A DNA stretch of 64,000 nt, taken from the NCBI GenBank assembly GCA_016584305.1, contig JACEEZ010002677.1, forward strand, positions 293,501 through 357,500. The letters are read 5' to 3'. The notes under the pieces were generated by a model. That model made no database searches, had not been told where the DNA came from, and worked only from the letters and a program-made list of their open reading frames with translations. Of this stretch, positions 1-54,054 are shown one piece after another. Positions within the stretch are counted from its first letter, which is position 1. Each line of letters starts with the position of its first letter. Origin of the DNA: Chionoecetes opilio. Taxonomy: Eukaryota; Arthropoda; Malacostraca; Decapoda; Majidae. The translations under genes were made by a program, and so were the position numbers.

Positions 1-74
1 CATGTAGCATGTGATCATCCATATTAACAAAAGCTGTCATGTTTGTCAGAAGTTTCTATGTTGCACCAACAATG

Positions 75-470
75 TTATTGATATATTTCTGGTGATAAAT
101 AGTCTTGAATTTTTACTGCAAGGTCCTTCTCTTCACTTGCTTTGGTGATTGTCTCGCTAACCAATGTGTATCGCCATCTTATCCTTTTTCTACTTTGGTC
201 AATCTCCAATACTTCACACTTTTTTGCATTAGTAAATTCCATTGACCACTTCTTACTCCATTCGTTTATTTCATGCAAATCTTCTTGCAACACTGCAATC
301 CCCTTTTCCATTGTCTTCGTAATTTGTACATCATTGCAAAATTAATAAGCTCACATAACTTTTCAAACCATCCAACATATAGTTAATGTCAATCAAGGAC
401 ATCCTGGGTGCCAGCATTAAGCCTTGGGCTACTCCGCTTACCACGCTTCTCCACCCTCACACTGAAAAAT
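75..470 (-). pseudogene. CR1/L2-like LINE reverse transcriptase fragment
   Basis: The minus-strand frame reads LQEDLHEINEWSKKWSMEFT and NAKKCEVLEI, then a SEEKDLAVKIQD motif. These are the conserved segments just after the FADD box in CR1/L2-type LINE ORF2 proteins. Upstream (toward 470), decayed matches to the preceding PQG and LDGLKSYVS segments occur in shifted frames, and the catalytic FADD box is lost. A dead relic. Confidence 0.7.
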
Positions 471-1111
471 GATCAATTACTCCACCCAGAGAGTTGAGAT
501 TCGTTTGCAGTCACTTTATAGTTTTCCGAGTGTTGGTTTGTCATGTTGTCGACGAGCAGCTCTTGCCGCTAACGAGTCCGCCAAGGTGCTCTTTGTACAT
601 TGGAATAATTTGCTACTGATTCAAAATGTGTGTTGTTATCTTTACTTTTCCTTGTGTGTTCTACTTTCTTGATTTGATAATTGATATATTTTTTTTAATT
701 TTAAGAATCTGAAGGAGATTGTTAAAATCAAACACATTCTGCTTTATAAGATTGTGTAGTCATGATTTAGCAGTTATTTCAGAAATCTAAAATGGATTGA
801 TAAAGTTGAGAAAGAGTCTGATCTAGACATTTATGCTTTAGGAATTCAAATTAAGATTGGTTTTATAGCCCGTAAGAGTCGTCATGTTGTAGGCAGATGG
901 CTGTGACCACCCCGGACAGTCTTGCACCGTCCCCTTCAGCTTGAGGAGAGTGGCAGTACATGTATTCTTTTATCTCAACACACTACCAAGGTTTTTTATT
1001 TGTACCGATTCAATTTGTGCTCCATAGATTAACAAAAATTACCTACTACAGATAACTTAAGAGGGATGAGACGAATCTTTTCTTTTCATTTCTTAATTCA
1101 TTTCCCACACA

Positions 1112-1469
1112 CGGTAAACCCTCTCTTATTCAAACTAGTCGGAGGGAAACCTGGGCTGAATAGTCGAAAGTCCGAATTATCCGATGGTTACTTCTAGCCC
1201 CTCCACACAATAAGAACTCGCTCAAACATGCCAAAACAGCACAGATTGTATTAGCTGTACTCACCAAAACTATTGTATTTATACGATAATTATCGTCTAT
1301 CTGGTCACGCTGGGCAGCCGCTGCACCGCTCGGGAGAGGTCGGACTCACGCTAGTTAGGCCCGGATAGTTCAAATTATGGAAAATTGTTGAAAATTTTGA
1401 ACTGGCCTGAAACTGGTTGAATTATCTGAAGTTTGAATGCTATGGGTTCAAACTAGAGAGGGTTTACTG
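1112..1469. mobile_element. pogo/Tigger-like MITE with inverted ends
   Basis: The left end GGTAAACCCTCTCTTATTC (1113 onward) is an imperfect inverted match of the right end, which reads CAGTAAACCCTCTCTAG on the complement from 1469. CAGTAAACCCTC-type termini and repeated ATTATCCGA/GTTATCTGA sub-motifs resemble pogo/Tigger elements. No transposase; target duplication not clear. Confidence 0.5.
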
Positions 1470-1728
1470 CCTGCATACTGTTTATTAGGCATTGAGGGGG
1501 AAACCAAAAAAATTTGAAAGACATATGGCCCTAAGGATTTAGAATGAAGGCTTGTGGACCTGTCTTATCATTCTTATTCATTGAATCCCTATCATTAAGA
1601 TCACTTTGTAGTTTTCTAAGTGTTGGTGGTCATGGTGTAAAGGAGCAGCAGCATTAGTGTTTGTACAATAGTTCATAAGAGATCAGAGCCGTGCATTATG
1701 ACCCCCGAGATTAACAGCGGCCCCTCAG

Positions 1729-18576
<16,848 letters not shown>

Positions 18577-18663
18577 TATTAAGCTGGGTTTTCCTGGTAA
18601 GCATAACTTAGTTTGTTTACACTTGGCTCTGCTGCGCTGGCCTTGGGTAAGGATACAGCTAAT

Positions 18664-18669
18664 AATAAA
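18664..18669 (+). promoter_or_regulatory. candidate poly(A) signal of RhoGAPp190
   Basis: AATAAA 88 nt after the RhoGAP stop codon. A second AATAAA at 21615-21620 could serve a long 3' UTR. Motif only; no transcript support. Confidence 0.35.
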
Positions 18670-21600
18670 CAAAAAGGGTTATGTTTATCATGAAAACTTG
18701 ACCCTCACTCCCCGCGGCTGCTCCGTCGAGCCGCACCTTATCTCTCATTTACAAGGAATCTCACCGCCACTTTTTCCGTGGCACGACTGAGCCACTCTGG
18801 CACGTCTCTGTCTCTGTCTTCACTCACTTGACCAGATATCTTAGTATGTATTGGCATTTTACTTATTTATTATTTTTAGGCTACACTATTACTTTCAAAG
18901 GCTATAAATCAGATCTGGTGCTTAAGACTCTTCATTGAGAACATAGTCAAGTTGCATAATTCTGGCGTGAACGCTGCCGGTTCACGGGTGAATGTTGCAA
19001 TGATGAGGGTTTTTCTTTCTTTTCTAAAGAGAGAGTTTACCAAAGAAACTATATTTGGGTGATCAGTGGAACTGTGGTCAATCCAATACATTCTAGAATA
19101 GTGATTTATTATGTTTCATCATACTTCTTCATTGTGCTTTCAATAATTGCAGTAATGTTTTTGATTATAGAATAGTTTGCAGCAGTTTTATACTCATTTC
19201 TTGTTTTGCCACTCACCATTGGTAAGCTAAATGTGACATATTCCATGGATAAAAAGGTCATTAACAAACTATCATGTAGCTGACATGGTGTTAGTGAAAT
19301 AATAGTATTAAAAGTTTATATTAAAGTGCAGGTCTAGCGTTGGAAATAGAGGAAAAGAAAACAGTATTCACTTCCAGGTTTTCAATACAGTTTGAGAGTT
19401 TTTGTTGAACATCTGGTTTCTGTGCCTGGCTGGGACTTGAAAATGCCTACTCTTATTAGAAAAGGAATTAAATTTCCTCCCCATTCTTTTGTCATGATTT
19501 GGTCCAAAAAAATTGCACATTTACAAATTTCATGGAGAACATTGAAAGTATTTGTTGTTTGATTGCATCAGAATCCCGTTGCCCAAGGATGGCATGGCCG
19601 TCCAAGATAGTGCGTGAGACCGAGTCTCCAGTCATCGTTCATCATTATTTATATTTCCGAGATTGACTTCTCCATGACACTTCCTTTAGCTTTTGTGCAT
19701 ATTGTCATTTCTGTAGGATTCTCGAGTCCTTTTCCCCAGACCAAATCCCAAGAGTACATTGCAGTCCCCCGTCTGGCCGAGGCATTGGTCCCGGCGCCGG
19801 GCTGGAGCACTTCCATTGCCATCCTAGACACGTGGTAGAAGTCATTCTGTACATAATTTTGATGGCATACCCAGTAAGCTTTTCATCTGCAATTTAAGTA
19901 GAATGGCAATTAATGTACATTTGTAAAACTTCAAATTTAGTAGCTACTAGTTTGTTCCAAATTAGTGTCAATGGAAGTGCCATGGTCACACTTGTTGCAT
20001 TGCTGGGACAGAAGCTCACATATCAAACTGTTGAGTCTGGCCGTGTGAAGCATTCCATGTCAACAGCAGTGCTGCTTCCCACTTGTTATCATCTCCTAGG
20101 ACATTTTAGGGACGTCATTTTATTCGTTCATGACGTATATATCCTGCCATGTATCTGCATTGCAAGGGAAGTCACTGGATGACCTGATGACCCTTGCACA
20201 GCGCGCCGAGGAGGGTGTCGGGGGACCTCAAGGCGCCACAGATCGACACTTTGACGGTGGATCTGGCCGGTCATAACGCTACATTCAGACTATTGAAATT
20301 TAGGAAATCAATTTTTTTATATACACATATATAAATATATAAATATATATATTTCCTGTTATGTCTTAGGTTTTAAGTGGTTCATAAGAATTAGGCATAG
20401 GTTTGTTCATATAATTTTTTTATGACCTATATATAATGATGTGTTCTCAAATTGACCAAATAGACTTTGTTTAATGATGAGTCTGTACAATAAGTGACTA
20501 GTGACATGACGTCTGTATGATGTGACTTGACTACCTGTATGAATGACAGTGCCATAGTTACTACGGCCACACCAGCAAGCAGTGCCAATGCAGTGTTGAC
20601 CTTTTGTCTCAACGTCTTGCTAGTTGCTCCCATAATTTTTATTTTGTTACTTTGCCTTGTTTAGTGTTTTAGCCAAGTGGCTGCCAAGTGGTACTATGTG
20701 TAAAGTTAGCGCTATGCTGTGTGTCATGCGTTGTCGAGTGGCAGCAGGAGCCACAATAAGGTCCCCCTGGGTGATCCTACTCATTAGTCGTAGCACAACA
20801 GTTGGTAGTAGTGTGCTGTGAAGGCTCCCACCACCACGCCTCATGCCAAGGACCCACCATCTCGTAAGGCTGGATTGGCCGCCTCAAAGGAAAAAAAACT
20901 TTCTTGTTATATCTTGATGCTGCTAAGCTGAGGTGTTGGTAGCGTTGCATCACCACACACACAGTCCTGCAGTGTTTGAGCTGCGGATCAGAGCAGCTCA
21001 GAGGTCCCGATGCAGGGTGTTGGTGCCAGCCTTCCTGTGTGTGTCGGCACCGTGGCACTGTTGTTGAGTGCCGGGTGTACAGTCTGTTGCATAATATGTT
21101 CCTTGACACGCTCTTAACAAGGGAGTGTGTGAACGTCAAAGTTATATTGTACATTATTTCTGCTTAGGAAAATGTGTGATTTTCTTCATACAGTCACTCT
21201 TTGCTTCAAGGAAGATTGATCGACCGTCATTTCAGAATGCAGTGACTTAGACTTGCAATATGGAAATAGCTTAATAAAACTGTTGATTTATAACTGTGAT
21301 TAATGATACATATTTTGCCATCCAGTTTAAATACCATTGAATCTTTTGTGAAAATTGTAAAAATAAAAACATTAGGAAGCGTAGCTTGTAACAAGGAGTA
21401 AATACTAGTCATCACAGCCCTGCCCACTCGACCGCATGTGTAAATTTATAAATGTAATTGCACGAAATATTCTTTAATTCATTGTATAAAGTCTTGGAGC
21501 TATACAGACTTGTACAGCATATATGAATGAGAGTCCATGTACAGTGGATAATGATGAGAGAATTTTTGGTAGTATACTATAAAATGCATATTTGGATTAG

Positions 21601-21913
21601 TATACTACTAACTGAATAAAAGGCATTTGCAGTTAATCATTGTTTCTACTGTCTACGAAAAATGATAATGTTTGCATACCAGTGATAATGAGATGTGAAT
21701 TTTTTTTCAGACGCCATATTGAAATTTTCCAAGTTCAAAAGGATTTCAATCTCAGAGAAATCTAGATTACATAGTTGTGGCACATCTGGATTTCTGAATA
21801 TCTCATTATATATGAAAGATAAAACTTCCAATTGTAATTCCTGTGATTCATGCACTTTGTTACAAGGTAAAGAATATAAGTAAGCGGGAGCAGCCCCGCC
21901 CCAGACACAGGCG

Positions 21914-22440
21914 GTGATTGGCCCTCACTGCAACACTCACGGGCTTCACAAAGGCGTCTTTAGTGCTCAAGTGGGAACAAGACTGTCTTGTGGCTCAACT
22001 TCCTTAACTTTCAGAACTGTCAACAAAAAGTTTTACTTTCAAGTTCTGAAGCAGCTGAGGGAGAGCATCCGCCACCAACATCCAGGACAGTGGGAAAACA
22101 ACGCCTGGGCTCTTCATCAGGACAACACACCCGCCCACGCATCCTTTGTTGTCCAGCAATCCTGGCTACCAAACCTTGGGAAGTTGGGACTCATTCCCCA
22201 CTCACACTATTCATCTAACCTTGCCCACTGCAACTTTCTTTGTTCCCTAAGCTGACGTTCTGGCTGAAGGGCATCATTTTGACATGATTTGAGGAGATCC
22301 AGGAAGAATCAGATGAGTTGCTTAAGACTCACACTTGAAGACTTCCAGGGGTGCATGGAAGGGTGGAATAAACCTTGGGATTGCTGCATGCAGGCCCCAG
22401 GGGACGTCCCTACTTCCAAGGCGACAGTGGGGACTAGGAA
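21914..22440 (+). pseudogene. decayed mariner-type transposase fragment
   Basis: The frame reads TVNKKFYFQVLKQLRESIR, then NNAWALHQDNTPAHAS and HYSSNLAHCNFL, matching mariner transposase VN..FY...L..L, (W)..HHDNAPAH and YSPDLAPCDF. Downstream, LKTLTLEDFQGCMEGWNK-like fragments follow in other frames. Only the C-terminal catalytic part survives, with stops and frameshifts. Long inactive. Confidence 0.8.
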
Positions 22441-23019
22441 CTAGGGTAAGGTGTATCCCTGCAATAGTCAAAATTCCCGGAACTATTGTATTGTGTAGCA
22501 CCTCTAACATACCTTGGTTGTGTTTTCCCATTAGATACATTGTGTTATTGATTTATTAAGAGACCCCCTCACACCTTGTAGACCAGATGAGCAAGATTTC
22601 TTGGCACAGTAATCCATTGCCTATAGAATTCGTGTACACAATCTGTACATCCATGCATGCAGACTCCAGGCTGGCTTTGACAGGTGGTGACACCAGAACG
22701 TGGGAGCAATGGTTCCCGCATAGATTCTCGCTTTTGCTATAGTGTTGTCTGGACTGAGTAGTCGTGCTGTACTCTCAACATTTACCCGAGTTTTTTACTT
22801 TTTTTGTCTCGGTAAACACTGCTGGTGGTGACAAGCCAGCGAAAAGACTGATGTGATAACAAAGGGAAAAAAATCAGTGGTAAACAGGTTGGAGAACGCC
22901 GCAGCTCTTGTTGACGGGCACAGCAAGGCAACCTTCACGCAAGAAAAACTATTTCATGACTCAAGGGATTGAGTTACTTTCATTATTTCCCTTGTTGATG
23001 TATGTTTGATATAATTTCT

Positions 23020-23190
23020 TTTCTTTTTCACCCAAGGCACCTTTGTATTTTAACCTCCATAGCAGCCTCTTGTGTGGTACCTTGTCATAAGATTTAAAGG
23101 AAATCCAAATAGGCATAATCAACCCATCCATTTCCAATACTACTCAACCCTTGAGGAGAACCTCTGCAGACTGGAGACACACAAGTTTCC
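23020..23190 (-). pseudogene. LINE reverse transcriptase fragment
   Basis: Minus-strand VDYAYLDF followed, after a frameshift, by KSYDKVPHKRLLWRLKYKGA, the RT motif A region (LDF.KA(F/Y)DKVPH..L). Short and dead. Confidence 0.65.
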
Positions 23191-25202
23191 AGCTCCAAAA
23201 CCAAATTAACTAACATTATTTTCATCTTCAAGTCCGTAATCCATCTGATCCCTAATCTTCTCACTGAACTTTGCTGCTACAAGGGTCAGAGAGAGAGGTC
23301 TGGGGCAAGTTAGTGTCAATAGAAAAAAACAGATCAAGGACAGTCTGTATATTGCAGTAACACAAGTATTGAGATAAAGGCTGATTTGTTTGCTGCCAAG
23401 GCTTGTAAACAAAAACAATACAAATCCAATACTCATAATTTCAATTGCACAAACACAGCCAATGTTCATGACTGGTGAATGTTGACGTCCACTCGGTAAA
23501 TCCATTTCTCGGCCGTCCAGTCCAGATAATTTTGCTCAAATTTTTCTTGTCTCGCAAATGGTGGCACTTTCTTTCCAAAGTTTCCTCTTGTACATTTGGC
23601 AAATATTTGTCTAACCATATTATTACATTGGGTAAAATAGTGTGTTTATGGAACATAACATCCACATGTTAATCGTGCGTTAATCAATAAACCTCGCGAT
23701 GTATTTAGTATAAACATGTACGTATAAGGACAAGGAAAAATAAAATACTTTTAGCATACTGTAATTCTGACAAGAATGAGATATCCACCTGGCATAACAG
23801 CCTGGCTCACTGTATCCTCAGCAAGCCGCTCAGTTTTGTGCAATGGCTCATGTAAAAATATCTCTTGGTAACAAAGTGGTATTGAAACGGCCTAGATATC
23901 CGAAGGAAACCCTTGGCGACACACAAATTGAGGCATCTCGTAAAGCAGTGACAAATGAACCAACAGTCCAGACAAATATTACTGCATGTGTGGCTATCAT
24001 AATTTCAGCTAGAGGGTTATTTTTCATACATGTTGTAGTAGAGACGATTATGGCACTGCTTCATATTGTGTACTATACTAGTTTTGAGAAAATATGCAAG
24101 CATGGCAATACTTTCCTTGTTTTGTGGTCACACAATCTAGCCTTCGCCCAGACAAGTGGGGCGGCACATAAGACAGGTTTCTACTTTTTGTTGTCATGGG
24201 AAATAACTAACGGGAGCGGGAGCCCAACTCTTCGTCATTCAGTCGCCTCCTGAGACACGCAGGGCATACAGACACACCCGCTGGGTATCAAGGCTGGTTA
24301 TAGGGTTAACTACCCAGGCTGACATAAATACCTGCTAAAAATATTCCATGAAATCTTTGATTCATAATATTTTTTATCATTTGCACATGTAAGAGCAAAA
24401 TATACATGCTCAAGAGAACAATTTATTTGGTTAATTAGTCTGTCAGCCTGCAGATCTTTGCAAGCCATTTCCCCAAAACTTACTTTTGACCCGTTTGTCA
24501 CCGTCACTGCTTTACCAGACACCTCAATCCTCCTAAACTATCAGCACCTTCTTACCTAAGCTACACAGTTTACTCAGTCAGTCTAATATATAAAAAAGGC
24601 AACAATCTTTGTATCAAAATAATCTTGTAAAAAGATTCTGGCAGCCCAGATCACAAAGACTTAAACAAGAGTAATATCTACGGAATTTTATAAAAATGTA
24701 ACCTATCAGATTGACCTAAATACTTCAAAATGACATACAACCCAGTCTCCCTGAATGTTGTAGTTATAAATGTTTCATATTTATAACAACCCCGATTGAC
24801 GCCAGGGTTTGACTCTACATAGCATGACACAGGAATATGAGGTATCTAGCTTTAGGTAGCAAATATTTTCAGCATGCACAAATAGGCATGACTTCAGAAA
24901 GCTCCACAATAAATATTTCTACACAATTATAAATACACATTGCATGCATGTTACACCTTACAATCCTGAGAAATGACCTGTTAAAAATTGTCCTTGTTAA
25001 AAATGGTAGAATGAGAAGATTAGGTTTGAGAGAACACAAAGGTTGCCACTTGACACGAGGGTGACAGCGCTCCGACAGTCTCCTGAAAGGCCGGCAAGTC
25101 GACGCAAATACCTGAAGCATAATAGTCTAATAGGATTATCTTGCAGGTCTAAAACCCAAACAAGACGCATCATGCTGCACCTAATTGATTCTAAGACAAT
25201 AA

Positions 25203-25208
25203 TTTATT
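25203..25208 (-). promoter_or_regulatory. candidate poly(A) signal of LONRF
   Basis: AATAAA on the minus strand, about 133 nt past the stop codon. Motif only. Confidence 0.35.
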
Positions 25209-25340
25209 CCATTACTAGTTAAACATTGGTCAAGATAAATAACCCATTGAATTTCCCATAAAGAGCAATAAGATAACTAGAAACAAGATCCAACAGTTAC
25301 TTTGGTATACATAATTAGTAAGATAATGAGAAGCTGCTAG

Positions 25341-48837
<23,497 letters not shown>

Positions 48838-49060
48838 CTATTAGGTGTCACCTCAACACCACAACGCCCACACCCACAAGATTCTAGCTGCCTCCATTCC
48901 CGGCCACAGCTGGTCGTCGACTGAGCTGTCGTGACGTCGTCCCCCCAGCCTTCCCCCACCTGTGTGTAGCTCCTCCCCCGCTAGCCTCACCCGGACCCCA
49001 GAGCGCACCCGCCAAATTCAAACCGCTGTCAGGGTTGTGCAAGTGACAAGTGTACAAGGA
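48838..49060 (-). promoter_or_regulatory. probable LONRF 5' UTR / promoter region
   Basis: GC-rich stretch directly upstream of the first LONRF exon, with CpG-rich segments and a TGACGTCGT CRE-like motif near 48930. No TATA box is obvious. The start site is not determined; the assignment rests on position and composition. Confidence 0.35.
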
Positions 49061-49116
49061 AAGAAAGAGAAAGAAAATATAAGAAAATATAGAATAAAAG
49101 AGGACAACTAACTAAA

Positions 49117-49320
49117 GGGGTACTCCGTAGTGTAGGGGTAGCACGCTCGGTTCACAACCGAGAAGTTCCGGGTTCGATCCCCGGGCGGAGCGGAAACAGT
49201 TGGGCTGTTTTCTTAAAACCCGAGCCCCTGTCCACCCAGCAGTGAATGGGTACCAGGTGTTAGCCGGGGTTTGTAACCCGCCTCCCGGGGTGCTGGCTTC
49301 GGCCAACACTATAAGCACTA
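49117..49320 (+). mobile_element. tRNA-Val-derived SINE, copy C
   Basis: Complete tRNA head (anticodon loop TTCACAA, box B GGTTCGATCCCC) and body to GGCTTCGGCCAACACT; truncated before the usual tail. Confidence 0.85.
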
Positions 49321-49633
49321 GCAGAACTGCTCTCTAGGGGTAGTCTGAGAGAGAGCTGTCTGGTTACAGTGGAGATCCATCTCAGCTGCGTCGATAACTG
49401 ACGAAATTCTTCAAACATCAAAGACCCAGACAACAAGAAGAAACACGTCAGGGAGTGTCGTTGAAAAAGGCCAGACTCCCGACCAACAACTGCACTGAAC
49501 TGGACTGACTGGATGACAGGTTCTTCACTCTTTTAGGCACCTCCATGGGTGTGTTACCTCATCAAAACTAAGGGAAGTATAATCACGCAATATGATTAAG
49601 ATAATTATTGTCTTTACTGAGGAAGGGAAAGTC

Positions 49634-49703
49634 CTTTACAGGAACTACCTCGTGTAGGTCTCGCGGCCTCTTGTAGCTTCCTTATTTTCTTATGTTCTTA
49701 TGA
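49634..49703 (+). mobile_element. LINE 3'-end fragment
   Basis: Last ~70 bp with TTATTTTCTTATGTTCTTATG tail. Confidence 0.75.
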
Positions 49704-49943
49704 TCATGGTGTTGGGTGACAACTTTCTATATGGATCGGATATTTAATGCCTCTCTTCGGTGCGTAGCGTGCTGCCATCCTTGTATAAGTGCCGTTACGA
49801 GAAGCCTCGGCGAGCACACACACACACACACACACCGTTGTACAAGGAAAGTTAGGGGGGAAAAAATCGACCTCACACCTATGTAGCTCGTAACATACTT
49901 CCGTATATATATAAGTAGGTATTCATAATGTAGGTTACGAAAA

Positions 49944-49944
<1 letters not shown>

Positions 49945-50013
<69 letters not shown>
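49945..50013. repeat. (CA)n microsatellite
   Basis: CA run with one ATCA interruption, abutting the TATTTAAATAC block. Confidence 0.95.
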
Positions 50014-50016
<3 letters not shown>

Positions 50017-51377
50017 TTTAAATACAATTGTATTTAAATACGTATTTAAATACATTTGTGTATTTAAAAATGTATTTATAAATACATTGGTTGTCATGTA
50101 TTTAAATACAGTATTTAAATACTTTTATGAGTATTTAAATACATTGTATTTAAATACATTTAATATAAAAAAAATTATACTTTTTTATCAGTGAATTTGG
50201 CCATAAACCCGCCCAACTATCTGGCAACCCTGATGTTACAGTGAACCTGTGTTTCCACTGGCAAGGAAATGTCCTGATTTGAAGGAAATTTAGGCCTGAG
50301 AAGGAAATTTCTAAGGAAACCCAAAATCTAAAGAAATCATTGCGAATCATTGCAAAATCTAAGGATACATTGCGTATAGTGTATCTATTACCAGGGTTTT
50401 TGCTATGAATGTTGGTAGAAAAAACACTGATAATAGATACACTATATGCAATGTATCGCTGAAAAGATCAGAAGGTGAAAAAGATCTTGGAGTGAGGGTG
50501 AGCCCAGACCTCCGACCTAGGAAACAATGTATTGAGGCTAGAAATAGAGCTAATAGAGTGTTAGGATTCATTACCAGAAGTGTTAAAAGTAGAAGTGCGG
50601 AAGTTATTGTAAAGCTCTAGTCAGACCTCACCTAGACTATGCAGTTCAGTTTTGGTCTCCATATTACAGGATGGATATAGCCTTGTTAGAATCAGTGCAG
50701 AGAAGGATGACCAAAATGGTTCAAGGGATGCGTAACTTTAGTTATGAGAAGAGATTGGAGCTACTAAAGTTACCCTCACTCGAGAGACGCAGAGTAAGGG
50801 GCGATCTGATAGATTTTTTTAAGTGGATAAAGGGATTTAATAAAGGAGAGGTAGGAAAAGAGTTCCTACGGCTAGTAACCAGGGTAGAACAAGAAGTAAC
50901 GGATTCAAGCTGGAAAAGCGTAGATTTAAAAAAGAAATAGGAAAAAACTGGTTCACAAATAGGGTGGTGAATGACTGGAATGGACTCAGTAGACAGGTAG
51001 TTAGTGCAGAGTCATTAGGGAACTTTAAAGAGGGGCTGGATAGGTTCATGGATGGGGATAAAAGGTGGATGTAGGTAGTGTTAGGTAACAGGAACTACCA
51101 CGTGTAGGCCTCACGGCCTCTTGTAGCTTCCTTATTTTCTTATGTTCTTATGTTCTTATGTTAAATCCTAAGGAAATTCATTTTTTTCGGACATGTTAAA
51201 ATTTGTGTGTATTTAAAATATATTTACAAATGTATTTAAATACAATTAATGTATTTAGTATTTAGTGTTTAAATACATTCGTAAAATGTATTTAGTATTT
51301 AGTATTTAAATACATTTCTCCCATGTATTTAGTATTTAGTATTTAAATACATTCAATGTATTTAGTGCCCAGCTCTG
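50014..51377. mobile_element. hAT-like element with TATTTAAATAC subterminal motifs, split by a LINE
   Basis: The right end (complement) CAGAGCTGGGCACTAAATAC looks like a hAT terminus. GTATTTAAATACA motifs fill 50014-50165 and 51205-51365. The left terminus is missing, apparently lost into the adjacent CA tract. A CR1/L2-like LINE (50404-51170) sits in the middle. Confidence 0.65.
50404..51170 (+). pseudogene. CR1/L2-like LINE, longest 3' fragment
   Basis: Frames read SLKRSEGEKDLGVRVSPDLR, LLESVQRRMTKMVQGMRNFS, LELLKLPSLERRRVRGDLID and NWFTNRVVNDWNGLSRQVV, the ordered C-terminal motifs of a LINE ORF2, interrupted by a stop at about 50620 and frameshifts. The 3' end is CTTATTTTCTTATG plus TTCTTATG repeats. 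5'-truncated; RT core absent. Confidence 0.9.

Positions 51378-51380
<3 letters not shown>

Positions 51381-51419
<39 letters not shown>
51381..51419. repeat. (CA)n microsatellite
   Basis: CA run at the right edge of the hAT-like element. Confidence 0.95.
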
Positions 51420-51420
<1 letters not shown>

Positions 51421-51527
51421 CCTTTTGAATGGACTCAGCATCCTAAAATCGGTCAACTTTTACCAGTCACAACCACATAATAACTGTCTGCGTCCTCGCC
51501 TGCTTTCTCTCAAGGCAAGCATTACTG

Positions 51528-51529
51528 GC

Positions 51530-51603
<74 letters not shown>
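51528..51603. repeat. poly-C plus (CT)n microsatellite
   Basis: Run of C followed by about 30 CT units. Confidence 0.95.
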
Positions 51604-51606
<3 letters not shown>

Positions 51607-52413
51607 GCGGATCCAGTTGTTGGTAATTATTTTGCCTCGGTTTCCTTTGTCCTGCACCAACAAGGTATGATTGACAATAAGTTTCAACATAAATTTAAAA
51701 TACTAATAAGATTTTGAACAAGTTAAATAGAGTATTGCAACAAATTATCGTGCACGTTAAAAATGAGAACAAGAAAACTGCCAAGATATCACAATATGCC
51801 TGGAATAAAACAAGGCCTTTATTTATCTTTATTTTCTTTACGTAACTAAGAAAAAAATATTGATATTGACCGAAGTGAGTTATCATTGTTACAACATCGT
51901 CCCTGTTTTAGTCGCTTGTATCGGAAGGACGGAAATATGCGGATATTCCAAACACCGCAGCGACTGTGAGAAACAGTGAGTTAAGTGCTACGACTATTTG
52001 ATAACAACACAATTGCTGCTATCATTGCAGTGATTAATTCCGTCAGGTAACGTTGAAGCAGCCGCTGCATGTCTGCGGTTCTTAACCTGGTGGGCGTGGG
52101 TAAAGGAGGGCGTGAGCCAAGAGAGAAAAAGGAAGATCTAAACTTGAAGGTATTTAACTTGAAGTTCGGCCTTCGCTTTAACATGAAGCTCGCGCGCGAG
52201 GGTGAGCGAAGAAAGTCGCTACAGAGCAGCAAGTGTGGCCGAAAAAACTCTGCGGTGACGCCCTGCCAGGTTTCATTAACTCTGTAGACTTGTATGCAAT
52301 ATTATTGTTTGTTATCATTAATTCATTATTACTATTATTGTTGTTATCAGTAGCGTACCGAGGGGGGGGGGGGCATGCGGCCATGGCTCCCCCCTTTTGC
52401 AAGGAATAGATAA

Positions 52414-52622
<209 letters not shown>

Positions 52623-52702
52623 ACTAGCCGCAAAGCCGCCCTCCGGGCGGACTTTTTGGCTAGCTCCTGCGGAGGGCTATTGGTGGGCCTTTGGCCCACC
52701 AC

Positions 52703-52737
52703 CTGTGTTTGGTGGGACTTCGGCCCACCAAACACAG
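52703..52737. other. perfect 14-bp hairpin in Helitron-like 3' region
   Basis: CTGTGTTTGGTGGG, loop ACTTCGG, then CCCACCAAACACAG. A second hairpin, TGGTGGGCC-TTT-GGCCCACCA, lies at 52681-52701. Confidence 0.9.
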
Positions 52738-53254
52738 ACTCTCCAGATAGCCCCTTCTAACTTTCCTGAAATCATGGATGTAGAAATGTATGTATTAACG
52801 CCAACCCATTCACATCACCCCCAACCTATTCACTCACCCATTACCCATCACCCCTCACCCATTCACTCACCCATTACCCATCACCCCCCACCCATTCACT
52901 CACCCATTACCCATCACCACACACCCATTCACTCACCCATTACCCATCACCCCCCATCTATTCCCTCACCCATCACCCATCACCCCCCACCCAGTCACTC
53001 ACCCATCACCCCACACCCATTACCCATCACCCCACCCATTCACTCACCCATTACCCATCACCCTACATCAAGGTTTCCTCAATTCTCGCAACCCACTTTT
53101 TTTTTTACAATTATCGCTAATAGGCTGCTAAAAAAAGAAAGAAAAAAAAGTGATCGAATCATCTCATAAGTGGGCTTAAAACCTTCCCCTGGTCGACCTG
53201 GTTCCAAAAATGTGGTATATGATGGGATTCCGCCACGGGGGGCGGAACCTATAC

Positions 53255-53258
<4 letters not shown>

Positions 53259-53329
<71 letters not shown>

Positions 53330-53343
53330 TACACACACACACA
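53259..53343. repeat. (CA)n microsatellite inside Helitron-like element
   Basis: Long CA run with an AGACAT break, corresponding to the TGTCTGTCTGTGTG tract of the + copy at 63200. Confidence 0.95.
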
Positions 53344-53351
53344 CTTTCGCT

Positions 53352-53474
<123 letters not shown>

Positions 53475-54054
53475 CCCCCCCCTTTTCAATGTTCTGGGTA
53501 CGCCTGTCAGTCAGTTATCACTCCTAACATATATATTAACTTGCATAACTATTACTAGTGAATTACACCTAATTATCAAACAAGGGTCACACGTATTATA
53601 ACTTCCATACAGGATATGTGCATGTAATTAACATCAAAAGAATCAGTGTATTTTTAGAAACATTATAAACATATAATTATATATCTATGTAATGTATATA
53701 TAATTATACGTTTATCTTTCCTCCTCTGTTTCACCGTGAGACCCATGAGCACCTTGCACTCTCAAAGTATGTCACAGGACAAATGCCTAGTTGTCAGCAT
53801 AAAGTATAGGATCAACAAGAAGTGATAAGAAGCCAGAATCACGAGGAGGAGGGAGAGAAACCCTCGGACATCGACACTACCAACACGCACCTCTCACTCT
53901 CCCCGTCCGGCACTCCCTGGCTGTGCTCAAGACATTCATTGTACTCGGTTGTAATCTCTACAATTCTTATTGGACTCTAAATAAATGTGTACAAAGCTGG
54001 AAGTACCATTTTAATTCATACCAGATAAGTCTCTACAATATACCGACTTATACG

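Larger units (their letters stand above)
1..1728 (+). other. intron of RhoGAPp190 (3' part), no exon seen
   Basis: AT-rich. It holds a CR1/L2-like LINE relic (about 75-470, - strand) and a pogo-like inverted-repeat element (1112-1469). No further coding exon could be supported. Confidence 0.5.
18577..25340. other. 3' flanks of two convergent genes
   Basis: AT-rich, with 3' UTR candidates at both ends, a mariner relic (21914-22440) and a LINE relic (about 23020-23190). Other short open frames show no recognisable family. 18.6-21.9 kb and 23.2-25.3 kb otherwise hold nothing I can name. Confidence 0.5.

Noticed and set aside
23206..23665. Minus-strand frames of 99 and 74 codons
   Set aside because: Hydrophobic but without family motifs; they lie beside a LINE relic and overlap each other in different frames.
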